NCBI GenBank assembly: GCA_017396555.1
Contig: JAFQLS010000052.1
Location: forward strand, 17,782-81,781
From: Lachnospiraceae bacterium
Lineage (GTDB): Bacteria; Bacillota; Clostridia; Lachnospirales; Lachnospiraceae
Reading direction: 5' to 3'
Length of the DNA stretch: 64,000 nt
In this document: positions 18,914 through 26,979 of the stretch, one piece after another
Layout: each line of letters opens with the position of its first letter
Position numbering within the stretch: the stretch's first letter is position 1
Notes under the pieces: generated by a model
Told to the model about the DNA's origin: nothing
The model's database searches: none
Seen by the model: only the letters and a program-made list of their open reading frames with translations
Program-made: the position numbers and the translations under genes

Positions 18914-19933
18914 ATGGAAAAGAAGAATATTGATTGGTCTAATCTTGGTTTTGCTTATATCGAGACAGAGAAGAGATTTGTATCTAATTATAAGGATGGA
19001 GCCTGGGATGAGGGAGCATTAGTTACGGATGCTAATATAGTTATGAATGAGTGTGCAGGTGTACTTCAGTATGCTCAGACTTGTTTTGAAGGTCTTAAGG
19101 CTTATACTACAGAGGATGGCAAGATTGTAACATTCCGTCCTGACCTTAATGCTCAGAGAATGGTTGACTCTTGTAAGAGACTTGAGATGCCTGTATTTCC
19201 GGCTGATAAATTTGTTGAAGCTGTTAAGGAAGTAGTTAAGGCAAATGCAGCATATGTGCCACCATATGGTTCGGGTGCTACATTATATTTAAGACCATAT
19301 ATGTTTGGTAGTTCACCGGTTATTGGTGTTAAGCCTGCTGATGAATACCAGTTCAGAATATTTGCAACACCAGTTGGTCCATATTTCAAGGGAGGAGCTA
19401 AGCCTATTACTATCAGAGTGTCTGATGTAGATAGAGCAGCACCTAATGGAACAGGTCATATCAAGGCTGGTCTTAACTATGCTATGAGTTTGTATAACAT
19501 AGTTGATGCACATAACAAGGGATTTGATGAAAATATGTACCTTGACCCTGCTACAAGAACTAAGGTAGAGGAGACAGGCGGAGCAAACTTCTTATTTATT
19601 ACTAAAGATAATAAGGTTGTAACACCTAAGTCAGGAAGTATCTTACCTTCGATCACACGTCGTTCACTTATGGTAGTAGCTGAGAAATATTTAGGCTTAG
19701 AGGTAGAGGAAAGAGAAGTATATGTTGATGAGCTTAAAGATTTCGTAGAATGTGGACTTTGTGGTACAGCAGCAGTTATTTCACCGGTTGGTAAGATTGT
19801 TAATCATGGCGAGGAGATTTGCTATGGTATGGAAGATATGGGACCAATCACTAAGAAGTTATATGATACACTTACAGGAATCCAGATGGGTAGAATTGAA
19901 GCACCGGAAGGCTGGATTCAGGTTATTGAATAG
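18914..19933 (+). CDS. ilvE: Branched-chain amino acid aminotransferase
   Basis: A PLP-dependent fold-IV transaminase of 339 residues, the usual size for the long bacterial form, that interconverts Leu/Ile/Val and their 2-oxo acids with glutamate. Visible family features are QTCFEGLKAY near the N-terminus, RPYMFGSSPVIGV, GHIKAGLNYA with the PLP-binding lysine, EETGGANFLFI and GSILPSITRRSLM. An upstream GTG (18905) is too close to AGGA (18899-18902), so the ATG at 18914 is preferred although its spacing is a little long. The gene is monocistronic, followed by a long imperfect hairpin. Confidence 0.95.
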   Translation: MEKKNIDWSNLGFAYIETEKRFVSNYKDGAWDEGALVTDANIVMNECAGVLQYAQTCFEGLKAYTTEDGKIVTFRPDLNAQRMVDSCKRLEMPVFPADKFVEAVKEVVKANAAYVPPYGSGATLYLRPYMFGSSPVIGVKPADEYQFRIFATPVGPYFKGGAKPITIRVSDVDRAAPNGTGHIKAGLNYAMSLYNIVDAHNKGFDENMYLDPATRTKVEETGGANFLFITKDNKVVTPKSGSILPSITRRSLMVVAEKYLGLEVEEREVYVDELKDFVECGLCGTAAVISPVGKIVNHGEEICYGMEDMGPITKKLYDTLTGIQMGRIEAPEGWIQVIE

Positions 19934-19955
19934 ACAATAGATATGAGTTGATTTG

Positions 19956-20019
19956 AGTACCTGTGTAGGCAGTTGTGCTGACATATATTTGTATGCGCAC
20001 ACTGAGATACATAGGTACT
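19956..20019 (+). terminator. Long imperfect hairpin after ilvE
   Basis: AGTACCTGTGTA (19956-19967) pairs with TACATAGGTACT (20008-20019) with one G-U, and the interior is partly complementary too (CAGTTGTGC / GCACACTG). Only a short T-rich tail follows, so it may be a terminator or a processed structured RNA. Confidence 0.5.
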
Positions 20020-20144
20020 TATTTGTTATGAGACGCAAAATGTAATAAATTACATAAATAAAAAATAATAAAAATATATTTACAATATAACCGATGCGTG
20101 ATATATTATAAATAGTTATTGGTATTATTCGGAAAGGAGATAAT

Positions 20145-21113
20145 ACGAAAAATTTAGATTCATATAAGGACATAACTAATATTCCTAAGAACATAAGGAA
20201 ATCTTTTAAACCATTATCTAAATTAAATCTAATAGACAATTTCTTGTTTTCAACTCTTATGGAGCAACCCGAAAATGCAAAGAAACTTGCGAGACTTATT
20301 ATAAAAAGATCAACTGGTAGAAATATTGATGATTTTACTGTGGAAATACAAAAAGAATTAAATGGAACAGACACTGACAAGCGAGGTGTTAGAATTGATG
20401 TGCTTGTTAAGGTGGATGATGAAACTAATTCGATAAAAGAAGTGTATGACATTGAACCGAATGCATATTATGAGAAAGATCTTGCAAAAAGAAATCGATA
20501 CTATAATGCACTTACTGACTCTAAGCTACTTCATACTGGCGAAGAGTTTGACAGCTTGCCGGAATTAATAACAATATGGATACTACCCTATGATCCGTTT
20601 GGAAAAGGTGAAGTAATATATACTATAAAAAATATAGTAGCAGAAAACCCCGACATAGTGTATAATGATGGTATGACAACACTGATATTGAATGCTAAAG
20701 GACATGGAAGCAATAATAAAGGACTTGAAGAACTACTTGAGTTTTTTATGAATACTGATAAGGTGGTAACAGATGTGGAACTACTAGATATTCAAAATAT
20801 TGTGAAAGCCATTAAAGGTGATGCGAAGGTGGGTGAAAGATATATGACTCTTGGAACGACATTGTATTACGAAAAGAGAATGAGCTATGATGAGGGAATT
20901 CAGATTGGCGAAAAACGTGGCAAGGAAGTTGGAATTCAGATTGGCGAAAAACGTGGCAAGGAAGTTGGAATTCAGATTGGCGAAGAACGTGGCAAGGAAG
21001 TTGGAATTCAGATTGGCGAAGAACAAGCCAGAGAACATATAACTGAAAAACTTCTTGAACTTGGAGTGGATCCTGCAATAATAAAGCAAGCAATAGAAGC
21101 TAAGAATATTTAA
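20145..21113 (+). CDS. Rpn/PD-(D/E)XK nuclease family transposase-like protein with ACG at the expected start
   Basis: The first ATG of this frame is 20244, but homologous sequence continues upstream (KPLSKLNLIDNFLFSTLME) back to codon 20145. That codon is ACG, five bases after a good AAAGGAG (20133-20139), so the original ATG appears to have mutated. The core shows RIDVLVKV, then DIEPNAYYEKDLAKRNRYY, where the usual E-x-Q of the family reads E-P-N. The C-terminus carries three perfect-to-near-perfect 12-residue repeats (GIQIGEKRGKEV) from 36-nt direct repeats. Rpn proteins promote RecA-independent recombination and belong to a transposase-like family. This copy may be inactive or translated weakly from ACG or a later codon. 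Confidence 0.75.
   Translation, partial: TKNLDSYKDITNIPKNIRKSFKPLSKLNLIDNFLFSTLMEQPENAKKLARLIIKRSTGRNIDDFTVEIQKELNGTDTDKRGVRIDVLVKVDDETNSIKEVYDIEPNAYYEKDLAKRNRYYNALTDSKLLHTGEEFDSLPELITIWILPYDPFGKGEVIYTIKNIVAENPDIVYNDGMTTLILNAKGHGSNNKGLEELLEFFMNTDKVVTDVELLDIQNIVKAIKGDAKVGERYMTLGTTLYYEKRMSYDEGIQIGEKRGKEVGIQIGEKRGKEVGIQIGEERGKEVGIQIGEEQAREHITEKLLELGVDPAIIKQAIEAKNI
20895..21020 (+). repeat. 36-nt in-frame tandem repeat (3.5 copies)
   Basis: Units begin at 20895, 20931 and 20967 with a partial fourth at 21003, each starting GGAATTCAGATTGGCGAA. They encode GIQIGE(K/E)RGKEV and are typical of the variable tail of this nuclease family. Confidence 0.9.
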
Positions 21114-21144
21114 ACTAATAATTTAAGTAACAAAAGGAAAACAA

Positions 21145-21720
21145 TTGAGAATAATGCCAATAATTCTTAATAGTATAACGGTTATGAGAGAGAAAAGAAC
21201 AAAAACTTACAATATAATAGTATGTGGTCTGATGGCTGCTGTATTATGTGTGCTGGCACCACTTGCAATACCTACGACAATTCCTATAACTCTAGCTACC
21301 TTTATTATATTTATAATTACCTACATTCTTGATTATAAATATGCGTTTGTAAGCTGTCTGATTTACATTTTACTTGGAATTGTGGGAATGCCGGTATTTT
21401 CCGGATATCAGGGAGGTATAGGTAAGATAATAGGCCCGACAGGAGGATATATAGTTGGATATTTGCTTCTTGTGCTTATAAGTGGATACATCAATAATAA
21501 ATGTAAATCGAATAGGTTAATACAGATGATTGGTATGATGACCGGGCTGGGTGTGTGTTATGCGCTGGGTACATTGTGGTTTGCATATCAGCAGAAGGTG
21601 AGTATATATGGAGCAATGACTGTATGCGTATTTCCATTTATAATAGGAGATGTGCTTAAGATAGCAGGGGCGCTTGCAGTAGGAAATATTTTAAGAAAAA
21701 GAATAGATTTAGGACACTAG
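21145..21720 (+). CDS. bioY: Biotin transporter substrate-binding component BioY
   Basis: A 191-residue S-component of the energy-coupling-factor transporter, with about six membrane segments. The signature G-M-P-V-F-S-G-Y-Q-G-G followed by GPTGGYIVGYLL is present. It binds biotin in the membrane and uses a shared EcfAAT module that is not encoded here. The TTG at 21145 sits 7 nt after AAGGA and is the best start; an ATG at 21154 is too far from it. No biotin synthesis gene or BirA-type palindrome is apparent nearby. Confidence 0.9.
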   Translation: MRIMPIILNSITVMREKRTKTYNIIVCGLMAAVLCVLAPLAIPTTIPITLATFIIFIITYILDYKYAFVSCLIYILLGIVGMPVFSGYQGGIGKIIGPTGGYIVGYLLLVLISGYINNKCKSNRLIQMIGMMTGLGVCYALGTLWFAYQQKVSIYGAMTVCVFPFIIGDVLKIAGALAVGNILRKRIDLGH

Positions 21721-21735
21721 AAAGGAAGAATAATT

Positions 21736-22212
21736 ATGGGTGAGATTAATTTAGAACAGAGCGAATATGCTAAAAAAGCAATGGAGCTATTTAAGGAAGG
21801 ATATAACTGTGCGCAGGCGGTGTTTCTGGCGTTTGAGGACAAATATGATATGAGTCATGAATTGGCACTTAAGATGAGTTCTTCATTTGGTGGTGGAATA
21901 GGAAGAATGAGAGAGGTATGTGGAGCTGTATCAGGTATGTGTATGGTAGCCGGTGCTATTTATGGATATGATTCACCTACAGATCATGAGGCTAAGACAG
22001 AACATTACAAGAGAATTCAAGAGCTTGCAGGTATATTTCGTGAGCAGAATGGTTCGATTGTATGTAGAGAGTTATTGGGCCTTGCAAAAAAAGGTAGTGA
22101 CAATCCGGAGCCAGAGAAAAGAACAGAGGAATATTACAAGAAACGTCCCTGTGTAGAGCTGGTTGGGATGGCAGCCGCTATTATGGAAAATTATATTAAA
22201 GGAAATGAATAG
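21736..22212 (+). CDS. C_GCAxxG_C_C family (redox-type cysteine) protein
   Basis: A 158-residue protein of the C_GCAxxG_C_C family. YNCAQAV is followed by an internal GGGIGRMREVCGAVSGMCMV and by conserved cysteines at VCRELLG and PCVELVG. Members are thought to be redox or metal-binding proteins associated with anaerobic metabolism; the exact role is unknown. It follows bioY by 15 nt with AAAGGAAG as ribosome binding site and precedes a methyltransferase by 2 nt, indicating one operon. Confidence 0.88.
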   Translation: MGEINLEQSEYAKKAMELFKEGYNCAQAVFLAFEDKYDMSHELALKMSSSFGGGIGRMREVCGAVSGMCMVAGAIYGYDSPTDHEAKTEHYKRIQELAGIFREQNGSIVCRELLGLAKKGSDNPEPEKRTEEYYKKRPCVELVGMAAAIMENYIKGNE

Positions 22213-22214
22213 TT

Positions 22215-22997
22215 ATGAAGCAGATGTCAGAGCTTGAGAAGCATTATAATAAATTTAATGAAGATAAGAGATTGTTAAGGAGACATGGTCAGGTCGAATA
22301 TATAACCTCTATGAAATATATTCATAAATATCTGGAGGGCTTGGATAAGAACGCAAAGATTCTTGATATAGGTGCAGGAACGGGAAGATATTCAGTTGCG
22401 TTGGCAGAGGAAGGATATGATGTAACTGCCGTTGAACTTGTAAGGTATAATCTTGGAATATTAAAGTCAAAGAACAGTACAGTTAAAGCTATGCAGGGAA
22501 ATGCAACAAATTTAAAAAAGCTTGAAGATAATACATTTGACTTAACACTTTTATTTGGCCCAATGTATCATTTATATACCTTTGAAGATAAATTAAAGGC
22601 ACTTAATGAGGCTAAGAGAGTTACAAAATCCGGCGGAATTATACTTGTTGCGTATGTTATGAATGAATATGGTGTTATAACTTACGGCTTCAAGGAAAAT
22701 AATGTGTTAGAGTGTCTTAAGGATGGAAGACTTACAGAAGATTTTAAATGTGTTTCAACTGAAAAAGATTTATATGATTATATGCGACTTGAAGATATTC
22801 AGAAATTAAATGAAGTGTCAGGGCTTGAAAGAATACAGATTATTTCTGCCGACGGACCGGCAGATTATTTAAGACCGATATTAAATGCAATGGATGAGGA
22901 AACCTTTGAGATATTTATCAAATATCATTTATCAACCTGTGAAAGATATGAACTACTTGGAGCATCAGCACATACGCTTGATATTCTAAGAAAATAG
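22215..22997 (+). CDS. Class I SAM-dependent methyltransferase
   Basis: A 260-residue methyltransferase. Motif I (ILDIGAGTGRYSVALAEEGY) and the acidic loop VTAVELV bind S-adenosylmethionine; NTFDLTLLFGPMYHL and GGIILVAYVMNEYG fit the later motifs. The substrate is unknown. It starts 2 nt after the C_GCAxxG_C_C gene and is probably translated in the same operon, ending at a hairpin at 23005-23039. Confidence 0.88.
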   Translation: MKQMSELEKHYNKFNEDKRLLRRHGQVEYITSMKYIHKYLEGLDKNAKILDIGAGTGRYSVALAEEGYDVTAVELVRYNLGILKSKNSTVKAMQGNATNLKKLEDNTFDLTLLFGPMYHLYTFEDKLKALNEAKRVTKSGGIILVAYVMNEYGVITYGFKENNVLECLKDGRLTEDFKCVSTEKDLYDYMRLEDIQKLNEVSGLERIQIISADGPADYLRPILNAMDEETFEIFIKYHLSTCERYELLGASAHTLDILRK

Positions 22998-23004
22998 TTT
23001 AAAA

Positions 23005-23039
23005 TTTACCATTTGCAATGTATAGGGAAAAATGGTAAA
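23005..23039 (+). promoter_or_regulatory. Inverted repeat upstream of the OPT transporter
   Basis: TTTACCATTT (23005-23014) and AAATGGTAAA (23030-23039) are perfect inverted repeats. They may be a weak terminator for the preceding operon or an operator for the OPT gene; there is no T tract. Confidence 0.4.
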
Positions 23040-23088
23040 ATCGTAAAGATTAAGTTACGAAAAAATAAAATATTTAACGGAGGTTACA

Positions 23089-24990
23089 ATGAAACAAGAC
23101 GAATTTAAGCCGTATGTACCGGCTAACAAAATTACGCCTGAAATTACATTTACATCAGTTATATTTGGTATTATTTTAGCTGTTGTATTTGGAGCTGCAA
23201 ATGCATACCTTGGACTTAGAGTAAGTATGACAGTATCTGCATCAATTCCAGCAGCAGTTATCTCAATGGGATTGATTAGAGGTTTACTTAGAAGAGATTC
23301 AATATTAGAGAACAATATGGTTCAGACTATTGGTTCAGCTGGTGAGTCATTAGCTGCCGGAGCTATTTTTACAATGCCAGTATTATATATGTGGGCAGAT
23401 GAAGGTAAAATGAGCGCACCGGATTTGGTTACAATTGCTCTTATAGCTCTTTGCGGTGGTGTGCTTGGTGTGTTATTTATGGTGCCACTTAGAAATGCTC
23501 TCATTGTCAAAGAACATGGAAAACTTCCTTATCCTGAAGGAACAGCTTGTGCAGAGGTTCTTTTAGCTGGAGAAGAAGGCGGATCAAGTGCTAAGTCTGT
23601 ATTCTCAGGACTTGGACTTGCAGCAGTATTTAAATTTGTAGTAGATGGTCTTAAGGTTATACCGGGAGTTATTACAGCACCTGTAAAAGCAATGAAGACA
23701 GCTGTTGCGGCAGAAGTATATCCTGCACTTATTGGTGTTGGTTATATCTGTGGACCAAAGATTGCTTCGTATATGTTTGCTGGTGGATTGCTCGGATGGT
23801 TAGTATTTATTCCACTTATTGTTACATTTGGAGCAGATATTATCCTTTATCCTGGAACAGAGACAATTGCAGAGATGTATAAAGCTGGTGGTCCAGACTT
23901 AATATGGAGTAAATATATTAGATATATCGGAGCTGGAGCAGTTGCAGCAGGTGGTATAATAAGTCTTATCAAGTCATTACCACTTATTGTTAAAACATTT
24001 ATAGATGCGATTAAAGGAATTAAGGCTGGAAGTAAGAAGAGTACCCTTCGTACAGACCAAGACCTTGATATAAGAATAATAGGAATTGGTATACTTTTAT
24101 GTATCGTTGCTATATGGTTATTACCACAGATTCCTGTATCATTCCTTGGAGCAGTAATTATTGTATTATTTGGTTTCTTCTTTGCAACTGTTTCTTCAAG
24201 AATGGTTGGTATTGTTGGAAGTAGCAACAATCCTGTATCAGGTATGGCAATTGCAACATTATTAGTAGCAACACTTTGTCTTAAGGCAACAGGGGATAAT
24301 GGTAACCATGGAATGATGGGTGCTATAGCAATTGGTTCTGTTATTTGTATAGTAGCAGCTATGGCGGGTGATACATCGCAGGATTTAAAGACAGGATTTA
24401 TCCTTGGTGCAACACCTAAAAAGCAGCAGATTGGAGAACTCATCGGTGCTGTTATATCAGCATTTGCAATTGGTTTAGTTTTAATGCTTCTTGGAAATGC
24501 ATGGGATTTTGGTTCTAAACAGTTACCTGCATCTCAGGCATCTATTATGAAGCTTATTGTAGAAGGTGTTATGGACGGAAATCTTCCTTGGGTTCTTATA
24601 TTTATAGGTGCATTTACAGCTATCGTTATAGAGGTTCTTGGAATATCTGTTCTTCCGGTAGCAATCGGACTTTACCTACCACTTGAATTAAGTTCAACTA
24701 TTATGATAGGTGGAGCAATTAAGTGGTTTGTTGATAAGAAATCAAAGGATGCTAATAAGAAGAAAGATGCTAGTAATGGTATTTTATTCTGTTCAGGTAT
24801 GATAGCAGGTGAAGGACTTATTGGTATATTGCTTGCGATATTAACTATTGCAGAATTGGATAAAAAAATCGATTTATCTGGAAAATTAAATACTGGTATC
24901 ATAGGTGGTATAGTGCTTATGGTAGTAATGATAGGTTGTGTATTATTTAGCGCACTTAAGGGCAGTAAGGTAAAAAATGAAAAGAAATAA
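23089..24990 (+). CDS. OPT-family oligopeptide/metal-complex transporter
   Basis: A 633-residue polytopic membrane protein of the oligopeptide transporter superfamily, with around 14-16 hydrophobic segments. Family features are AYLGLRVSMTVSASIPAAVI near the N-terminus, ENNMVQTIGSAGESLAAGAI and KLPYPEGTACAEVLLAGEEG. Members take up peptides or siderophore-like complexes by proton symport. GGAGG precedes the ATG. Its 3' end overlaps a PqqD-like gene by 14 nt, an arrangement that suggests coupled expression. Confidence 0.93.
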   Translation: MKQDEFKPYVPANKITPEITFTSVIFGIILAVVFGAANAYLGLRVSMTVSASIPAAVISMGLIRGLLRRDSILENNMVQTIGSAGESLAAGAIFTMPVLYMWADEGKMSAPDLVTIALIALCGGVLGVLFMVPLRNALIVKEHGKLPYPEGTACAEVLLAGEEGGSSAKSVFSGLGLAAVFKFVVDGLKVIPGVITAPVKAMKTAVAAEVYPALIGVGYICGPKIASYMFAGGLLGWLVFIPLIVTFGADIILYPGTETIAEMYKAGGPDLIWSKYIRYIGAGAVAAGGIISLIKSLPLIVKTFIDAIKGIKAGSKKSTLRTDQDLDIRIIGIGILLCIVAIWLLPQIPVSFLGAVIIVLFGFFFATVSSRMVGIVGSSNNPVSGMAIATLLVATLCLKATGDNGNHGMMGAIAIGSVICIVAAMAGDTSQDLKTGFILGATPKKQQIGELIGAVISAFAIGLVLMLLGNAWDFGSKQLPASQASIMKLIVEGVMDGNLPWVLIFIGAFTAIVIEVLGISVLPVAIGLYLPLELSSTIMIGGAIKWFVDKKSKDANKKKDASNGILFCSGMIAGEGLIGILLAILTIAELDKKIDLSGKLNTGIIGGIVLMVVMIGCVLFSALKGSKVKNEKK

Positions 24991-25345
24991 GAAAACTGTA
25001 TCCGCTAATTATCTTGATTATATTCCTGTGCATAATGAAAAATATGAATATTCAACAGATGATGCAGGAAATGTAACGATATTTATTGAAAATACAGGAT
25101 TATTTAATAAAATAGCACAAAAATGCTTTAAGAAGCCGGAAGTCAGCCAGATACATTTGGACGAAATGGGAAATTTTATTTGGCCGCTTATTGATGGTAA
25201 AAGAAGTATTTTGGATATATCTGTACTTGTTCATGAAGAGTTTGGTGAAAAGGCTGAACCGCTATATAACAGACTTGTTCAGTATATCAGGAATTTAGAA
25301 GGTTATGAGTTTATTAAACTTATAAAAACTGAAGAGAATAAATAA
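24977..25345 (+). CDS. PqqD-like (RiPP recognition element-type) small protein
   Basis: A 122-residue protein. Residues about 50-110 match the PqqD fold (IHLDEMGNFIWPLIDGKRS then LDISVLVHEEFGE), the domain that in RiPP pathways binds precursor peptides and presents them to a modifying enzyme. The N-terminal 45 residues are a separate extension. No radical SAM enzyme or precursor peptide is nearby; the only partner is the OPT transporter it overlaps by 14 nt. A free-standing PqqD with a peptide transporter is suggestive of peptide handling but not proof. Confidence 0.8.
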   Translation: MKRNKKTVSANYLDYIPVHNEKYEYSTDDAGNVTIFIENTGLFNKIAQKCFKKPEVSQIHLDEMGNFIWPLIDGKRSILDISVLVHEEFGEKAEPLYNRLVQYIRNLEGYEFIKLIKTEENK

Positions 25346-25348
25346 AAT

Positions 25349-25380
25349 AAGAACAGCGAGAGAAATCTTGCTGTTCTTTT
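25349..25380. terminator. Bidirectional terminator between the OPT-pqqD operon and the zinc-ribbon cluster
   Basis: AAGAACAGCGAG (25349-25360) pairs with CTTGCTGTTCTT (25367-25378) with one G-U, flanked by A and T runs on either side. Confidence 0.8.
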
Positions 25381-25384
25381 ATAT

Positions 25385-25618
25385 CTAATGAAAACGATAT
25401 CCGTCCCAAGGGTTAGAATCTTCACCTAAATCTCGAGATTCCTCAAATATAATTCCAAGTTCACTTTTTTTGCTTGTGTATTTTATGCGTTTTTCAGCAA
25501 AATGCTTAAAATTTCCTTTGTGTTTTCCACAATCATTATACTTATATGCAAAAAAGCTGTTTAGTGCATAGGCAAGGGGAAATCCAAGTCCTAATCCTAA
25601 AACTATTGAAAATACCAT
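25385..25618 (-). CDS. Small single-pass membrane protein, third copy of paralogous set
   Basis: A 77-residue protein with one N-terminal membrane helix (MVFSIVLGLGLGFPLAYAL) and a charged tail. It shares with the small genes at 26781 and 28118 the pattern G-x-G-x3-G/F-x2-AY-A/L-x2-F followed by K-x2-D-x-G-x-x-K-G-x-F-x-x-F. Its ribosome binding site (TAGGAGG) overlaps the stop codon of the upstream zinc-ribbon gene, 9 nt away. It has an extra C-terminal extension. Function unknown; strict pairing with the zinc-ribbon protein suggests a subunit or partner. Confidence 0.75.
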   Translation of the reverse strand: MVFSIVLGLGLGFPLAYALNSFFAYKYNDCGKHKGNFKHFAEKRIKYTSKKSELGIIFEESRDLGEDSNPWDGYRFH

Positions 25619-25627
25619 ATTAACCTC

Positions 25628-26764
25628 CTATCTATTATTTGCAAATCGTTTGGTTTTATGTAATGTTGTATAGTATAAGCTTTCATGAAGCTTGTTTAGA
25701 AATTTTTTGCCAATGAAAATTAGGCCTATACTAAACAAAGTTATTAATATAAATAAATTAAATTTTGTAAAGTAATCAGTAATCAAGTTAATCAGAAAAA
25801 TTAAAGGTATTGATATTGCTACGCCTGATAAGAAGGTAAATTTGTTAAAATTAGATTTAACAAAAGGTGTTGCCCCCACAACCTTGCCGGTTTGTCCATT
25901 TACCATCATTGTATAATTTATGTCATCATCTGAAAAAGATAGGAACCATACAGGCAATAATGCATAGTAAGCAGATTTTATTTTGTAAGAAGCAACATCA
26001 TATTCTATTTTAACCTGAAATGCTGTGTGAACACTCTGTTTGATTTTACTGTTATACGCCTCCTTAACCATATTCAATACACTGTATTCAGAAGTGTCTT
26101 GATCTTCATCATAACAGTCAGCATAGAAACCTGAGAGATAGCTTATATCAAAATCAACCATTTCTTTACAATTAAATGGAACTAAACGTTCAGAATAGTG
26201 ATTTTCCAGTTCTTTTGAGGCGTCAAAGGTAACATTTTTAAAAGAACATTTGCCTCTTCGTCTAAAATAACGGGTTAAGAGTTTCTTTTCTATTATTATT
26301 GGAAATTTACCACTTAAGAGGACTGAACTGGAATAATCAATATCATAAACCCAAAAAGGTACATAGATACCACATACTTTATCAAGTTCAATATTCTTAA
26401 CACTCTTTTTTGTGTAAAAGCTTTTCTTGAGTCTTCGGCTAAGTAGCTTCTCCGCCTCTTCCTTTGTAACCTTAAAAGGTATTATTTTCTGTGGTTTAGC
26501 CATTGAAGATACTCTGTCAAATATAATAGTTGGCTGTCCGCAGAAACCACAGAAGGTAGCCGCTTCTACATCATTAACTGTAATCTCAGCACCGCATGTA
26601 CTGCACTTATATATGTTAAAATCCATAGTCTCAAGCTGTGACCATAGAGCCTCAGTTATTATACTGTTTGAGTCAAAGCTGGATTTACAGCTTGAACATT
26701 TTAAAGACTTATCCTCAATGCTATATGTTATTGCGTCGCCGCAATTAGGACATTTACAAATCAT
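25628..26764 (-). CDS. Zinc-ribbon membrane protein, third paralogue
   Basis: A 378-residue protein. The N-terminal about 85 residues hold four CxxC knuckles (CPNC, CSSC, CSTC, CGFC), i.e. two zinc ribbons, the second ending in GQPTIIFDRVSS. The middle contains the block K-I-I-P-F-x-V-T followed by CGIYVPFWVYDIDY. Near residue 285 comes NYTMMVNGQTGKVVGATP, then two C-terminal membrane helices (about 310-350). It is about 380 residues like its two upstream paralogues. GGAGG precedes the ATG. The function is unknown to me; membrane attachment with cytoplasmic zinc ribbons is inferred. Confidence 0.8.
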   Translation of the reverse strand: MICKCPNCGDAITYSIEDKSLKCSSCKSSFDSNSIITEALWSQLETMDFNIYKCSTCGAEITVNDVEAATFCGFCGQPTIIFDRVSSMAKPQKIIPFKVTKEEAEKLLSRRLKKSFYTKKSVKNIELDKVCGIYVPFWVYDIDYSSSVLLSGKFPIIIEKKLLTRYFRRRGKCSFKNVTFDASKELENHYSERLVPFNCKEMVDFDISYLSGFYADCYDEDQDTSEYSVLNMVKEAYNSKIKQSVHTAFQVKIEYDVASYKIKSAYYALLPVWFLSFSDDDINYTMMVNGQTGKVVGATPFVKSNFNKFTFLSGVAISIPLIFLINLITDYFTKFNLFILITLFSIGLIFIGKKFLNKLHESLYYTTLHKTKRFANNR

Positions 26765-26780
26765 AATAGACCTCCATTTA

Positions 26781-26978
26781 CTATTTATAATAAGAATAGG
26801 ATTTAGATTCTCGTATATGGTCTTGTCTTTTTAGTACGGAAAGATGTCTTTTAGAAAAATCATAAAATCTTCCTTTTGAATTGCCGTTATCGTGAAGCTT
26901 AAACAATATAAATCCCATTAGTGCATAAGAAGCTCCAAATCCTAAAAAACATCCTATAATTAATGCTATATATGTCAT
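26781..26978 (-). CDS. Small single-pass membrane protein, second copy
   Basis: A 65-residue protein (MTYIALIIGCFLGFGASYAL, then D-N-G-N-S-K-G-R-F-Y-D-F). A longer frame begins at 27005, but the ATG at 26978 follows AGGAGGAG and matches the paralogues. The start lies a single base after the stop of the upstream zinc-ribbon gene, implying translational coupling. Confidence 0.75.
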   Translation of the reverse strand: MTYIALIIGCFLGFGASYALMGFILFKLHDNGNSKGRFYDFSKRHLSVLKRQDHIRESKSYSYYK

Positions 26979-26979
26979 A

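Noticed and set aside
19859-20452. 197-codon minus-strand frame spanning the ilvE-Rpn gap
   Set aside because: It overlaps two recognisable plus-strand genes at its ends, and the middle is just the AT-rich intergenic stretch.
20895-21020. CRISPR-like direct repeats
   Set aside because: Repeats are contiguous without spacers and encode a periodic peptide in frame.
23847-24443. 198-codon minus-strand frame
   Set aside because: Shadow of the OPT transporter; composition mirrors the antisense of a hydrophobic gene.
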